Notes: generated by a model from the letters alone, not told the origin. DNA of 64,000 nucleotides from Acidimicrobiia bacterium (GCA_023264995.1 JAHFUR010000013.1:1-64000), one strand, 5' to 3'; positions 1-8,460 are shown, numbered from the stretch's first letter. Program-made: numbers and translations.

Positions 1-2
1 GA

Positions 3-374
3 AGCCCGCCGGGCCCCGGGCTCCGGTCGGTGCCCCGCCCCGAGGAGGCCGACGAGCCGGCCCCGGCCCCCCGGCCCGCCGCCCCCGCGGCCAAGGCCGC
101 GCCGACCAAGAAGCCACCGGCGGCCAAGGTGGCGCCGGAGGCCAAGGCGGCGCCGGCGGCCAAGGTGGCGCCGGCAGCCAAGGCGGCGCCGGCGGCGAAG
201 GCCGCCAAGGCCGCCCCCGCGGCCAAAGCCTCCAAGGCGCCGGCAGCCAAAGCCGCCAAGGCGCCGGCGGGCAAGGCCAAGACGGTGTTCTGCATGGAGT
301 GCGGGGAGAAGAACCCGGCCATCGCCAAGTTCTGCTTCAACTGCGGGAACCGCCTCGCCGTCCCCGAGGGCTGA
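3..374 (+). CDS. C-terminal part of an Ala/Lys-rich protein ending in a zinc ribbon
   Basis: The frame is open to the left window edge, so the gene probably begins upstream; a GTG at 30 is the first in-window start candidate. Visible residues fall in two parts. The first is a low-complexity segment rich in Ala, Lys and Pro, built from short AAKA/PAAK-type repeats, as in histone H1-like tails. The second is a C-terminal double-CxxC zinc ribbon (CMECG ... CFNCG) of about 25 residues, closing just before the stop. Zinc ribbons of this form usually serve as protein or nucleic-acid interaction modules. A basic Ala/Lys tail could bind nucleic acid or act as a flexible linker. The N-terminal domain that would define its function is not in the window, so no specific role is assigned. 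Confidence 0.6.
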   Translation, partial: SPPGPGLRSVPRPEEADEPAPAPRPAAPAAKAAPTKKPPAAKVAPEAKAAPAAKVAPAAKAAPAAKAAKAAPAAKASKAPAAKAAKAPAGKAKTVFCMECGEKNPAIAKFCFNCGNRLAVPEG

Positions 375-387
375 ACCGCCCGCTACC

Positions 388-945
388 TCAGGGGCGCCGG
401 CCCATGAATGCCACCAGCCGGTCATGCAGGGGGTCGTCGGCCGACACCGCCACCTCTGGCCCGAAGACCCCGGTTTGGCGCAGCTCGTCGCTGAGCAGGC
501 CGTGGGAGATGTCCAGGGCCTCGGCGGCCAGGTCGGGTTCGATGGTGGCGTCCTGCCCGGTGGCCCGGGCCAGATCCCAGCCGTGGACGACGATGTCGAG
601 GAAGTGGATGCTGACCGCGGCCGACGCCGGGATGTCGCCGAAGGGCATGTGGCACCGGCGCTCCATGGCGCCGGGCTCAGCCCACGCGGCCAGCACCGCG
701 TCGGCTGACGCGATGTAGTTGGAGCCCGGGTCGGGGAGCGTGTGGTCGTCCATGGTGCCGACGGCGTCGGCCCGGCCGCCCTTGGCCACGGTGGCGAACA
801 TGTAGTTCCCGCCGATGATGTGGTTCAGCAGCAACCGCACGTCCCAGTCGCGGCAGGGGGTGGGCAGGAGGAGCTGCTCGGGCCGGACGCCCATCACGAT
901 GCGGCCGGTGTTGAGCAGGGCGCGCCGGTACTGGATGGAGTCCAC
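388..945 (-). CDS. DinB-like / mycothiol-dependent maleylpyruvate isomerase-type metal-binding protein (TIGR03086-like)
   Basis: The 185-residue protein has the DinB-like four-helix layout of actinobacterial TIGR03086/MDMPI proteins. There is an N-terminal helix with an LxxHIxGGN segment (His near residue 41) and a distal HFLDIVVHGWDLARA segment whose His residues would complete a divalent-metal site. Family members are mycothiol-linked isomerases or transferases, or uncharacterised metalloproteins. The substrate cannot be read from the sequence. It starts at a GTG five bases after the stop of the upstream acyl-ACP desaturase, so the two are very likely co-transcribed. Function in fatty-acid or stress metabolism is an inference from that linkage only. 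Confidence 0.7.
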   Translation of the reverse strand: MDSIQYRRALLNTGRIVMGVRPEQLLLPTPCRDWDVRLLLNHIIGGNYMFATVAKGGRADAVGTMDDHTLPDPGSNYIASADAVLAAWAEPGAMERRCHMPFGDIPASAAVSIHFLDIVVHGWDLARATGQDATIEPDLAAEALDISHGLLSDELRQTGVFGPEVAVSADDPLHDRLVAFMGRRP

Positions 946-949
946 CGGC

Positions 950-1861
950 TCAGTCGCCCGACCGGGACTCGCGCTCCTGGCGTCGAGCCGCCTGCGACTT
1001 GGCCACCTTGTCGATGCGGCCGAGGCGCTTGACCAGTCGGACCCGAGCCTCCTCGGCCTCCGGCGACAGCCCTTCGAGCGCCTCGAGCTGCCAGGCCCGC
1101 ATGATCACCGGTACGAGGATGTGGTCGTGGTGGATGCCCAGGTCGTAGATGCCGGCGTCGGCGATGAGCTTGGCGGCACTGGAGAAGTCGTCGATGCCGG
1201 CGCCGGGCATGGAGAAGCTGCGGACCTGGCGCTCCATGGCCAGCACCATGGCCGACGGGTCGACGGCCAGGGCGGCGGTGGCCACGTCCTTGTAGAAGAG
1301 GTAGTGCATGTTCTCGTCGGCGGCGACCCGGGCCATGACGTCGTACCCGGCCTTGTCCTCCATGAGCTTGCCGGTGTTGCGGTGGGAGATGCGGGTGGCC
1401 AGCTCCTGCAGGGCGACGTACACGAACCCGTCGGCCGAGCCCGTGATGGGCTGGTGGAACCCGTACTCGGCGTGCTGCATGCGGCCCCGTTCGAGGGCGA
1501 TGGGGTCGCACGAGCCCGTGACCGTGAGGTAGTCGCGGATGACGATGGCGTGGCGGCCCTCCTCGGCGGTCCACCGCCGGTTCCAGGCGCCCCACGCGTG
1601 GTCGACCCCGAACAGCCGGGTGATCTCGGTGGTGTAGTAGGGCAGGTTGTCCTCGGTCAGCAGGTTGACAACCAGGGCCCGGCGCACGGCGTCGGGCATG
1701 GGACGGAAGTCGGGATCCCACTCGTCGCGGGGGTCGCGCTTGATGACTTCGTCCCAGGGCACCAGCTGGTGGGGGAACCACTCCTTGGAAGCGGCCAGGT
1801 GGCGTTCGAGGAGCCGTTCAGCCTCGGGTGCCAGTTCATGGAGAAGGTCGATGTCGTTCAC
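950..1861 (-). CDS. acyl-ACP desaturase (ferritin-like diiron, FA_desaturase_2 family)
   Basis: The protein is 303 residues, the usual length for bacterial soluble acyl-ACP desaturases such as DesA1/DesA2. All diiron ligands of the family are visible: Glu70 (LLTEDN), Glu101 and His104 (EEGRH), Glu153 (LQELATRISH) and Glu183 with His186 (DENMH). These enzymes introduce a cis double bond into an acyl chain carried on acyl carrier protein, using O2 and reduced ferredoxin, in the cytoplasm. The DinB-like gene follows directly. A TetR-type palindrome and a TAGACT -10-like hexamer lie 43-64 bases upstream of the ATG, so control by a TetR-family repressor responsive to acyl-CoA is plausible. No such regulator gene is adjacent. 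Confidence 0.88.
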   Translation of the reverse strand: MNDIDLLHELAPEAERLLERHLAASKEWFPHQLVPWDEVIKRDPRDEWDPDFRPMPDAVRRALVVNLLTEDNLPYYTTEITRLFGVDHAWGAWNRRWTAEEGRHAIVIRDYLTVTGSCDPIALERGRMQHAEYGFHQPITGSADGFVYVALQELATRISHRNTGKLMEDKAGYDVMARVAADENMHYLFYKDVATAALAVDPSAMVLAMERQVRSFSMPGAGIDDFSSAAKLIADAGIYDLGIHHDHILVPVIMRAWQLEALEGLSPEAEEARVRLVKRLGRIDKVAKSQAARRQERESRSGD

Positions 1862-1909
1862 GGTTCCTCCCGGCGCAACGCCTGCTTCGTCGCCGCTGCC
1901 AACAGTCTA

Positions 1910-1925
1910 CCTACCGGTCGGTAGG
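1910..1925. promoter_or_regulatory. TetR-type operator palindrome upstream of the acyl-ACP desaturase
   Basis: CCTACCG and CGGTAGG form perfect 7-base arms separated by two bases. On the minus strand a TAGACT hexamer (1904-1909) follows immediately and could be the -10 element of the desaturase promoter, so a bound dimer would block RNA polymerase. The size and symmetry suit TetR-family dimers, which often control fatty-acid genes in actinobacteria. The identity of the regulator is inferred. Confidence 0.5.
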
Positions 1926-2039
1926 CTGGGCCAGTCGTGCCGGAATGCAACTCCGGTCCGTCGCCTGCCGGTCGTGACCAAGGCCGACCACCCGCAGGCC
2001 ATCACCAGTCAGTGTGCCCCGGCGGGCGAGAATCGGCAC

Positions 2040-3614
2040 ATGCCCGACGCCGTCGTCATCGGAGCCGGCCACAACGGGCTGGTGGCGGCAGCCATGCTGG
2101 CCGACGCCGGGTGGTCGGTGGCCGTCCTCGAGGCCTCGGCCATGGTCGGCGGTGCGGTCCGCACCGAGGAGCTCACCCTGCCCGGGTTCCACCACGACAC
2201 CTTCAGCGCGTTCTACCCCTTCGCCGCCGCCTCGCCGGCGCTGGCCGCGCTCGACCTGGGCGCCCACGGCCTGACCTGGCGGCGGTCGCCCCTGGCCCTG
2301 GCCCACCCGACACCCGACGGCCGGTGCGTCGCCCTGTCCACCGACGTCGAGGAAACCGCAGCCTCGCTCGACGCCTACGCCCCCGGTGACGGCGACAGCT
2401 GGCGCCGCCTCTACCAGCGCTGGCAGGAGCTGAGCGCGCCTCTGATGGCGACCTTCCTCGGCCTCTTCCCGCCCGTGCGGGCCGGTGCCCGGCTGGCTGC
2501 CGCCGTCGGCCCGTCGGAATGGGCCCGCTTCGCCCGGTTCGCCCTGCTCCCCGTCCGGCGGATGGCCGAGGAGGAGTTCGCCGGCGGCGGCGAGGGGGGC
2601 CGGCTGCTGCTCGGCGGCAACGCCGCCCACACCGACATCGGCCCGGAGATGGCCGGCAGCGGCCTGTTCGGGTGGATCCTGGCCTGCGCCGGCCAGGAGC
2701 ACGGCTTCCCGGTGCCCGAGGGCGGCGCCGGCGCCCTGGCCGCCGCCCTCCGGCGCCGGGCCGAGGCCGCCGGCGCCACCGTCACCTGCAACGCCCGGGT
2801 CACGGAGGTGGTCGTGCGCAAGGGCCGCGCCGTGGCCATACGCACCGCCGACGGCACCGAGGTCGAGGCCCGGCGGGCGGTGCTGGCCGACGTCGACGGC
2901 CCCACCCTGTTCCTCGACCTGGTCGGCCCCGACCACCTCCCCCGTCGCCTCCTCGACGACCTCCACCGGTTCGAGTGGGACATGGCCACCTTCAAGGTCG
3001 ACTGGGCCCTCGACGGCCCCGTGCCCTGGACGGCGGCCGCCGCCCGCCGGGCGGCCACTGTCCACGTCACCGACAGCCTCGACGAGCTGTCCCGGTACTT
3101 CACCGACGTGGCCACCAGCACCGTCCCCGTCCGGCCCTTCCTGCTGTTCGGCCAGCAGGCCGTCGCCGACCCCACCCGGTGCCCTCCCGGCGCGGCCACG
3201 GGCTGGGCCTACACCCACGTGCCGCGCCGGGCCCGCTTCGGCGCCGCCGAGGCGGAGGCGTTCGCCGACCTGATCGAGGCCCGTATGGAGGAGCTGGCCC
3301 CTGGCTTCACGTCCCTCGTGCAGGCCCGCCACCTGCTCACGCCGGCGGCCTTCGAGGCGGCCGACTCGAACCTGCGGGGCGGGGCCGTCGGCGGCGGCAC
3401 CCAGCAGCTGCACCAGCAACTGGTGTTCCGGCCGACGCCCGGCCTGGGCCGCCCCGGCACCCCGGTGGCGGGGCTCTTCCTGGCCGGCGCGTCGGCCCAC
3501 CCCGGCGCCGGCGTCCACGGGGCGTGCGGCGCCAACGCGGCCCGGGCCGCGCTGACGAGCGACCGGTGGCGCCGGCTGGGCCAGGTCGGGCGCCGTCGCC
3601 GGCCCGCCGCGTAG
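2040..3614 (+). CDS. FAD-dependent phytoene dehydrogenase-like oxidoreductase (CrtI/COG1233 family)
   Basis: I chose the ATG at 2040 because the Rossmann dinucleotide-binding motif begins within a few residues of it (VVIGAGHNGLVAAAMLA), followed by the acidic second-strand residue of LEAS and the GG signature of the CrtI family. The 524-residue length matches COG1233 enzymes. The C-terminus has the typical FLAGASAHPGAGVHGACG segment that closes the FAD site. Members include carotenoid desaturases, ketolases and many uncharacterised NAD(P)/FAD oxidoreductases. No other carotenoid genes are nearby, so the substrate is unknown. It diverges from the desaturase operon across a 178-base gap. Confidence 0.82.
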   Translation: MPDAVVIGAGHNGLVAAAMLADAGWSVAVLEASAMVGGAVRTEELTLPGFHHDTFSAFYPFAAASPALAALDLGAHGLTWRRSPLALAHPTPDGRCVALSTDVEETAASLDAYAPGDGDSWRRLYQRWQELSAPLMATFLGLFPPVRAGARLAAAVGPSEWARFARFALLPVRRMAEEEFAGGGEGGRLLLGGNAAHTDIGPEMAGSGLFGWILACAGQEHGFPVPEGGAGALAAALRRRAEAAGATVTCNARVTEVVVRKGRAVAIRTADGTEVEARRAVLADVDGPTLFLDLVGPDHLPRRLLDDLHRFEWDMATFKVDWALDGPVPWTAAAARRAATVHVTDSLDELSRYFTDVATSTVPVRPFLLFGQQAVADPTRCPPGAATGWAYTHVPRRARFGAAEAEAFADLIEARMEELAPGFTSLVQARHLLTPAAFEAADSNLRGGAVGGGTQQLHQQLVFRPTPGLGRPGTPVAGLFLAGASAHPGAGVHGACGANAARAALTSDRWRRLGQVGRRRRPAA

Positions 3615-3619
3615 CTCGG

Positions 3620-3904
3620 CTACTCCGTCGGTACGACGGGCAGCGACGTCATGTCGGCCAGGGGGTACACCTTGAAGTGCGAGTAGTTGTAGACCGGCGA
3701 CTGGGCCAGCAGCATCTCCAGCTCGTCGTTGCTGGTGACGTTGTAGATCCACGCCCCGCCGTGGCTCCCGACGATGTGGTAGCGCCCGATCACCTTCCCC
3801 TGCTCCTCGAGCGGGAGGGCGTAGTCACGCATCCGGAGCACCGCCTTCAGCATCTCGCCCGACAACCGGCTGATCTCCATGTGCCAGATGACCAGGAACT
3901 TCAT
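3620..3904 (-). CDS. muconolactone isomerase-like small protein
   Basis: The 94-residue protein has the ferredoxin-like fold pattern of muconolactone delta-isomerase and related small dimeric proteins: MKFLVIWHM at the start, then an amphipathic helix and a central GRYHIVGSHGGAWIYNV strand pair, and a closing helix and strand. True muconolactone isomerases act in the beta-ketoadipate pathway, but none of that pathway is present here, so it may be a distant homolog with another role. A GGGGAGG ribosome-binding site lies about five bases before the ATG. It converges on the CrtI-like gene with only five bases between the stops. Confidence 0.65.
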   Translation of the reverse strand: MKFLVIWHMEISRLSGEMLKAVLRMRDYALPLEEQGKVIGRYHIVGSHGGAWIYNVTSNDELEMLLAQSPVYNYSHFKVYPLADMTSLPVVPTE

Positions 3905-4004
3905 GTCGCCTCCCCGTGGTCGTGTGCCCGCAGGCTACGCCCGGCGGTCGCAGGGTGCGCCACCCCGGCGCTGGGGGCAGGTACCCTGGGGGCACAGGCC
4001 CGAC

Positions 4005-4376
4005 ATGCTGGAGGTCGACGTTGACGCTGCGGGTGCAGGTGGTCAGGTGAGCTCGGCCCCCATGCCGGCCTACGGCGCCACCCTCGGGGAGATCATGGCC
4101 ACGCTCGACGCCGCCGGCTACGGGGCCCAGATGGCCACCCGCCCGGACGGGGTCATCCTCTGCCTGACCTGCCGCCAGGAGAGCGCGGCCACCGAGTTCG
4201 ACCTCCAGGTCATGCGCCGCACCGAGGGGGCCTCAGACCCGGCGGACATGCTCGCCGTCGTCGGCCTGGTGTGCCCCCGCTGCCAGGCCAAGGGCACGAT
4301 GGTCCTGGGCTACGGCCCCGAAGCCGACCCGGACGACGCCGAGGTCGTCGTCCGCCTGGGCGTGCCCGGCGCGTAG
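4005..4376 (+). CDS. small hypothetical protein with paired cysteines
   Basis: The product is about 123 residues. It has a conserved-looking core of alternating helix and strand and two cysteine pairs (CLTC near the middle, CPRC towards the end), suggesting a small zinc site. I do not recognise the family. The ATG at 4005 is preceded by TACCCT (3982-3987), a possible -10 element. A GTG at 4047 and an ATG at 4062 in the same frame are alternative starts. It diverges from the muconolactone isomerase-like gene and converges on a SnoaL-like gene, with only a 14-base GC-rich palindrome between the two stops. Confidence 0.55.
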   Translation: MLEVDVDAAGAGGQVSSAPMPAYGATLGEIMATLDAAGYGAQMATRPDGVILCLTCRQESAATEFDLQVMRRTEGASDPADMLAVVGLVCPRCQAKGTMVLGYGPEADPDDAEVVVRLGVPGA

Positions 4377-4390
4377 GGCCGGCGCCGGCC

Positions 4391-4780
4391 TCAGCCCTGG
4401 GGACCGGGGGCCACGCCGAGCTGCTGCATCAGCACCATCTGGTCGCTCTGGCTCCAGTCGGCCACGATGCGCCCGTCGGCGATCTGGTGGATGGTGATGC
4501 CCTCCACCGTGACCGACCGGCCGGTGGCCGGGATACCGAAGAAGTTGCCCGTGTGGGTGGCCTTCCCCGTCCAGCGGTTGACCACCTTGTCCCCCTCGAC
4601 CACGAAGTCGTCGATGACGCAGTGCCAGTCGGGGAAGCCGGCGCGGAACGCGCCGATGAGGGGCTTCAGCCGGGCCGCCAGCTCCGGGGTGAACAGCTCG
4701 TCGCATGCGTCGACGTTGCCGTTGTTCCACGCCTCTTCGAGGTAGCGGACCACAAGGTCCTTGCCATTGGTGTCAGCCAT
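4391..4780 (-). CDS. SnoaL-like polyketide cyclase family / ester cyclase-like protein
   Basis: The 129-residue protein has the SnoaL/NTF2-like alpha+beta cone fold: an N-terminal helix pair with the EEAWNNGNVDACDELF pattern, a PDWHCVIDDFVVEGDKVV strand pair and a C-terminal GITIHQIADGRIVADW segment. These features are typical of SnoaL-like and ester cyclase proteins, which range from polyketide cyclases to general small-molecule isomerases. No polyketide genes are close by, so the substrate is unknown. The ATG at 4780 is supported by a GGGGAG ribosome-binding site six bases upstream. Confidence 0.8.
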   Translation of the reverse strand: MADTNGKDLVVRYLEEAWNNGNVDACDELFTPELAARLKPLIGAFRAGFPDWHCVIDDFVVEGDKVVNRWTGKATHTGNFFGIPATGRSVTVEGITIHQIADGRIVADWSQSDQMVLMQQLGVAPGPQG

Positions 4781-4915
4781 GTCGACTCCCCTTCGCCTGG
4801 ATCCAGCCCGTCGCGACCCTAGTCCTCGGGCTGCCGTGCCACCGCCGGGGAACGGGCCGACCCGGCGGCTGGCCCGCCGGCCCGTTAGCGTGAGGGGAGG
4901 ACGCGCGGGAGACGG

Positions 4916-6277
4916 ATGGCCAGGGCAGCGAGGTGGGTGGCGGCGGCGGTGCTCCTCGCCGGCATCGGCGGTGTGCGGCCCACCGCCGATGCCGAGACGC
5001 TCGCCGTCAACCTGAAGGTCGTGGGCCGCTCCGACCTCGGCACCCCGGGGGTCGACGGCGACATCACCGTCCTCGGCACCACCGCGGTGGTGGCCGTCGA
5101 CGGCGTGCCCGGCCCGGGCTCGACCTGCCCGCCGTCGTCGGCGGTGGTCGTCGACCTCAAGGACGTCCGCCACCCGCGGGTCGTCTCGACCATCGCCGTG
5201 CCCGCGGGCATGACCGCCACCGATCTCGACTCGGCCAGCCTGGCCACCGCCGCCTTCACCGGCGACGTCGTCGCCATGGCCCTGGCGCCGTGCAACGGTC
5301 GGGCCGGCGCCACCGTCGTGCTGCACGACATCACCGACCCGGCCCGGCCCGCCCTCCTCTCCCAAACCGCCCCGTGCCCCGACTGCGGCCCCGGCCCGCA
5401 GTCGGTGTCCCTGGCCTGGCGGAGCGACAACCGGCTGGTCGCGGCCACCGTCAACGCCCGCCGGCCCGGCCTGGCCGTCGACGACGTGACCGACCCGGCC
5501 CACCCCGTGCTCCTCGGGCGGTGGGACGACCAGCCCGGGACCGCCGGCTGCGCTCCGGCCCAGGGCCTGGTCACTGCCCAGCTCGCCGACGACGGCCTGC
5601 GCGCCATCGCCGTCTCGGCTGACGGGCGGGTGCACCAGGTCGACCTGGCCGACCCGGCCCGGCCGGTGGCCGCCGACCCGACGCCGGCGCCGGCCGACCT
5701 GGCCAGCCCCCGGTCCACCGCCCACGCCGCGGTGCTGCCGCTCGGCCGACGCAGCCTGGCCATCGTCACCACCGACGGGGTCGACGAGCTGTGCGCCAGC
5801 GGGCCACCCTCGCACGGGGTGCGCCTGCTCGGGCTGGGCGGGGTCGCGCCACCCGTCGAGCAGAGCCCCATCCGGTTCCCCACCCCATCGGCCCCGGGCC
5901 GGCTGGTGGCCAGCGGCGAGCTGGCGTACATCACCTGGCACGGCGACGGGATCCGGGTGATCGACCTCGGCGAGGTCCGGCCGAGGACGATCGCCCAGTT
6001 CGCCCCCGCAGGCGGCGACGTCGTGGGCGTGGCCCTCCTCCCCGACCACGTGGTGGTGACCGACGCCAGCCTCGGGCTCTTCGTCCTGGAACGCCCCGGC
6101 GAGGACGGGGGCCGGGCTGGCTTCTGGTCGCAGTTCCTGCGGTTCCTCCCCTACCTGGGCTTCGCGACCGTGGCGTCCGCGGCGCTCGTGGTCCCCCGTG
6201 TCGCCGCCGCCGCGGCCCGAGCCGGGAGCGCCGCCCGCTCGCCGGTGGGGTCCCCGGTCCGCCGGAGCCGGGCCTGA
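4916..6277 (+). CDS. exported, membrane-anchored LVIVD-type beta-propeller protein
   Basis: The 453-residue protein starts with a basic, hydrophobic signal sequence (about residues 1-26, Ala-rich cleavage region). It continues with repeated beta segments of the LVIVD type (VVVDLKDVRHPRVVST, VVLHDITDPARPALLS, and similar 'DVTDPAHPVLL' units) and ends with one transmembrane helix near residues 405-430 and a short basic tail. The layout predicts an extracytoplasmic propeller tethered by its C-terminus. LVIVD repeats are structural or binding modules without a defined enzymatic activity. A TAGCGT hexamer at 4886-4891 and GGGAG before the ATG are likely expression signals. It converges on the downstream metallopeptidase gene. 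Confidence 0.72.
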   Translation: MARAARWVAAAVLLAGIGGVRPTADAETLAVNLKVVGRSDLGTPGVDGDITVLGTTAVVAVDGVPGPGSTCPPSSAVVVDLKDVRHPRVVSTIAVPAGMTATDLDSASLATAAFTGDVVAMALAPCNGRAGATVVLHDITDPARPALLSQTAPCPDCGPGPQSVSLAWRSDNRLVAATVNARRPGLAVDDVTDPAHPVLLGRWDDQPGTAGCAPAQGLVTAQLADDGLRAIAVSADGRVHQVDLADPARPVAADPTPAPADLASPRSTAHAAVLPLGRRSLAIVTTDGVDELCASGPPSHGVRLLGLGGVAPPVEQSPIRFPTPSAPGRLVASGELAYITWHGDGIRVIDLGEVRPRTIAQFAPAGGDVVGVALLPDHVVVTDASLGLFVLERPGEDGGRAGFWSQFLRFLPYLGFATVASAALVVPRVAAAAARAGSAARSPVGSPVRRSRA

Positions 6278-6287
6278 TCGCCGGGGC

Positions 6288-7673
6288 TCAGCCGGCCAGG
6301 GCCCGGACCAGCCGGTCGGCGGTGGGCTGGTCGTCGGCCAGGACCAGCTCGACGCGCCCGCCGGTGCGGAGGACCCGTCCGCTCCCCGACGGGCCGGTGA
6401 AGCGGCCGTCGGCGTCGGGTGCCCGGCTGGCCCCCGACCACCCCCGGGCCCACCGCAGCAGGGCGTCGGCCAGGCGGCCGGCGTCGGCCGGCGCGTCGGT
6501 CTGCCAGCGGTCGGCCAGGCCCAGCGCCGTCCCGCACCGGACCACGCCGTAGGAGTCGCCGTTCCAGCCCGCGGCTGCGCCGTTGGCGTCGGTGGTGCTG
6601 AGCTGCTCGGCCAGGACCTGGCGCATGTCGAACTCGCCCAGCGTGCCGGTGTCGACGGACCCGCACCCGGTGGCCAGGGCCAGGTCGGGCAACGCCGGCG
6701 GCGCCGACGGCTGGCCGGACGCGTAGGTCTCGGGGTGGAGGATGTGCTCGGTCGACGTCGGCGGGTTCCGGTAGGCGTTGTCGACCTGGGCGAAGCCGCC
6801 GGCCTGGTAGCGGCTGCGGACGAAGGCGGTGCCGTCCTCGTACGGGAAGAAAAGGGCCTGGAGCAGGTAGGGCGGCGCCTTGGCATAGGCGCTCCCGTCG
6901 GCCGTGCCGGCGGCGTTGGCCTCCTTGCGCTCCTTGTCGGTCTGGTACTTGTCCTGCCAGAGGCTGGCGGTGAGCTCGGCGTCGCCCTCGATCAGGGCGG
7001 TGAAGGCCGCCGATTCCTCGGTCTTGTGCTGGTCGTCGAGCGCCTTGGTCCGCGCGCCGAAGTCGAACTGCTGGTCGGTCAGGGCATGGGTCAGCTCGTG
7101 GGCCAGGGTGGCTTTGGTGGCGGCGGAGAGGGCGGTCGTGCCCCCGCCGCCGACGAACAGCTCCTTGGCCTTGTCGTCGTAGTACCCGAGCACCCCTCCG
7201 GCCAGGATGGAGTCGAGGGCCTTGGCGTAGTCCACGTTCTTGCCGATGAGCTTCAGCAGCTTCAGCACCGACTCGTCGGCCGTCACGTCGGCCCGGTGCT
7301 CGGCCAGATCCTTGGCGTTCAGCTCCCGCACCCGTTGGGCCAGCTGGTCCTTGGTCAGCACCTTGATCGGCAGGCTGGACTTCCAGGCCAGGCCCCGGAT
7401 GGCCGACACCTGGGTCTTGACCTCCTCGACCGCCTTGGCCTGCTCGGGCGACAGGTCGCCGGCGGCCGCGGCTGTCGTCGGCGCACCCGCGGCCGGGACC
7501 GAGGTGGTGGTCGTGACCAGGGCGGTGGCCTGGCGGATGGTGTGGGCGGCGTCGCGGACCTTCACGATGCCGATCCCGGCCGCGACCAGGACCACCACCA
7601 TGGCCACCAGGGCCCCGATCGTGGTCTTGGTGGCGTCGGTGAGCGGCCGCTTCGGCGCGGCGTCGTCGTCCAT
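6288..7673 (-). CDS. membrane-anchored zinc metallopeptidase-like protein (HExxH)
   Basis: The 461-residue protein has a single N-terminal transmembrane helix (about residues 18-37), a Thr/Ala-rich linker and an extracytoplasmic catalytic region. The zincin motif HELTH is at residues 192-196. A downstream EGDAE segment (Glu229) is placed like the third zinc ligand of gluzincins. The C-terminal part carries several Cys and Trp residues typical of a secreted domain. The peptidase family is not one I can name with certainty, and the substrate is unknown. The ATG at 7673 places the transmembrane helix correctly. It lies 29 bases after sdhD but is probably a separate unit functionally. Confidence 0.7.
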   Translation of the reverse strand: MDDDAAPKRPLTDATKTTIGALVAMVVVLVAAGIGIVKVRDAAHTIRQATALVTTTTSVPAAGAPTTAAAAGDLSPEQAKAVEEVKTQVSAIRGLAWKSSLPIKVLTKDQLAQRVRELNAKDLAEHRADVTADESVLKLLKLIGKNVDYAKALDSILAGGVLGYYDDKAKELFVGGGGTTALSAATKATLAHELTHALTDQQFDFGARTKALDDQHKTEESAAFTALIEGDAELTASLWQDKYQTDKERKEANAAGTADGSAYAKAPPYLLQALFFPYEDGTAFVRSRYQAGGFAQVDNAYRNPPTSTEHILHPETYASGQPSAPPALPDLALATGCGSVDTGTLGEFDMRQVLAEQLSTTDANGAAAGWNGDSYGVVRCGTALGLADRWQTDAPADAGRLADALLRWARGWSGASRAPDADGRFTGPSGSGRVLRTGGRVELVLADDQPTADRLVRALAG

Positions 7674-7702
7674 CTGGGCCAACGGTAACGCCGGCGCCCG
7701 AG

Positions 7703-8086
7703 CTAACGAGGCCGGGTCGGGAAAGCCAGGATGGTCAGCGTGCCGAGGATGACGAGCGCGGCGGTCACCCCGTAAAGGAGGCCCTTGACCGCCCGCTTGC
7801 GGCCGGGCCGGCGCACGTAGTCGTCGACGATCCACCGCAGCCCGTTGACGCCGTGGCCCAGGGCCAGGACCAGCAGCAGCCAGTCGAACAGCCGCCACAA
7901 CGGGTTGTGCCACCGCTCGGCCACGAAGTCGTAGCCGGTGTCGGCCACGTCGTTGACGATGTGGGTGATGGCGAAGTGGATGAGGGCCAGGAACACCAGG
8001 GCCAGCCCCGACAGGCGCATGAACGCCCACGACCACGCCTCGGCGCTGGGCCGGCGCGCCTTCCTCGGCGTCTCCACGGTGCTCAC
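7703..8086 (-). CDS. sdhD: succinate dehydrogenase membrane anchor subunit SdhD
   Basis: The 127-residue protein has three predicted transmembrane helices and the LALGHGVNGLRW segment characteristic of SdhD, with a His that can ligate heme b. With SdhC it anchors succinate dehydrogenase (complex II) in the membrane and passes electrons to quinone. The GTG start at 8086 overlaps the sdhC stop in a GTGA quartet, indicating translational coupling. The flavoprotein and iron-sulfur subunits (sdhA, sdhB) are not downstream; the next gene is an unrelated metallopeptidase, so they must lie elsewhere. Confidence 0.85.
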   Translation of the reverse strand: MSTVETPRKARRPSAEAWSWAFMRLSGLALVFLALIHFAITHIVNDVADTGYDFVAERWHNPLWRLFDWLLLVLALGHGVNGLRWIVDDYVRRPGRKRAVKGLLYGVTAALVILGTLTILAFPTRPR

Positions 8087-8460
8087 AGGAAGTGGCCGCT
8101 GATGAACGGCCAGACGATGACCACGCCGCCGGGGATCCCGGCCAGGAGGGTCAGGGCCACCACGCCCTGGAGGAGCCGGCGCTGGTTGGCCACGGCATCG
8201 GGGAACACGTCGACGGCCACGATCCGCAGGCCGTTGAGCGTGTGGAACACCAGGGCGAAGAGGAGCCCGACCTCGAACAGCCGGAGCACGATGTTGCCGT
8301 AGAGGCGGTGGACCTGGTCGTAGGTATGGGGCCAGCGCAGCAGCGAGACGTCGACCACGTGGAGCAGCAGGAACAGGAACACGAGGAACCCGGTGATGCG
8401 GTGGGCCAGGAAGGCCCACTGCCCGCTCTTGCCCTTGTAGCGCGTGCTGGCCGGGCTCAC
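8083..8460 (-). CDS. sdhC: succinate dehydrogenase cytochrome b556 subunit SdhC
   Basis: The 125-residue protein contains three transmembrane helices. It shows the family hallmarks: RYKGKSGQWAFLAHRITG at the N-terminus (quinone-site region with Ser and Arg) and the LVFHTLNGLR segment with the heme b His. It forms the membrane domain of complex II together with SdhD. The GTG start at 8460 overlaps the stop of a 42-aa small gene by four bases, and its own stop overlaps the sdhD start, so four genes from serS to sdhD are chained by ATGA/GTGA junctions. Confidence 0.85.
   Translation of the reverse strand: MSPASTRYKGKSGQWAFLAHRITGFLVFLFLLLHVVDVSLLRWPHTYDQVHRLYGNIVLRLFEVGLLFALVFHTLNGLRIVAVDVFPDAVANQRRLLQGVVALTLLAGIPGGVVIVWPFISGHFL

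Noticed and set aside
1911-3752. Long minus-strand open frame opposite the CrtI-like gene
   Set aside because: Gly/Arg/Pro/Ala low-complexity translation typical of antisense frames in GC-rich DNA; the plus-strand gene has clear FAD motifs.
4377-4390. 14-base palindrome GGCCGGCGCCGGCC between two convergent stops
   Set aside because: Fully GC and short; such sequences arise by chance in this composition and there is no loop for a stable terminator.
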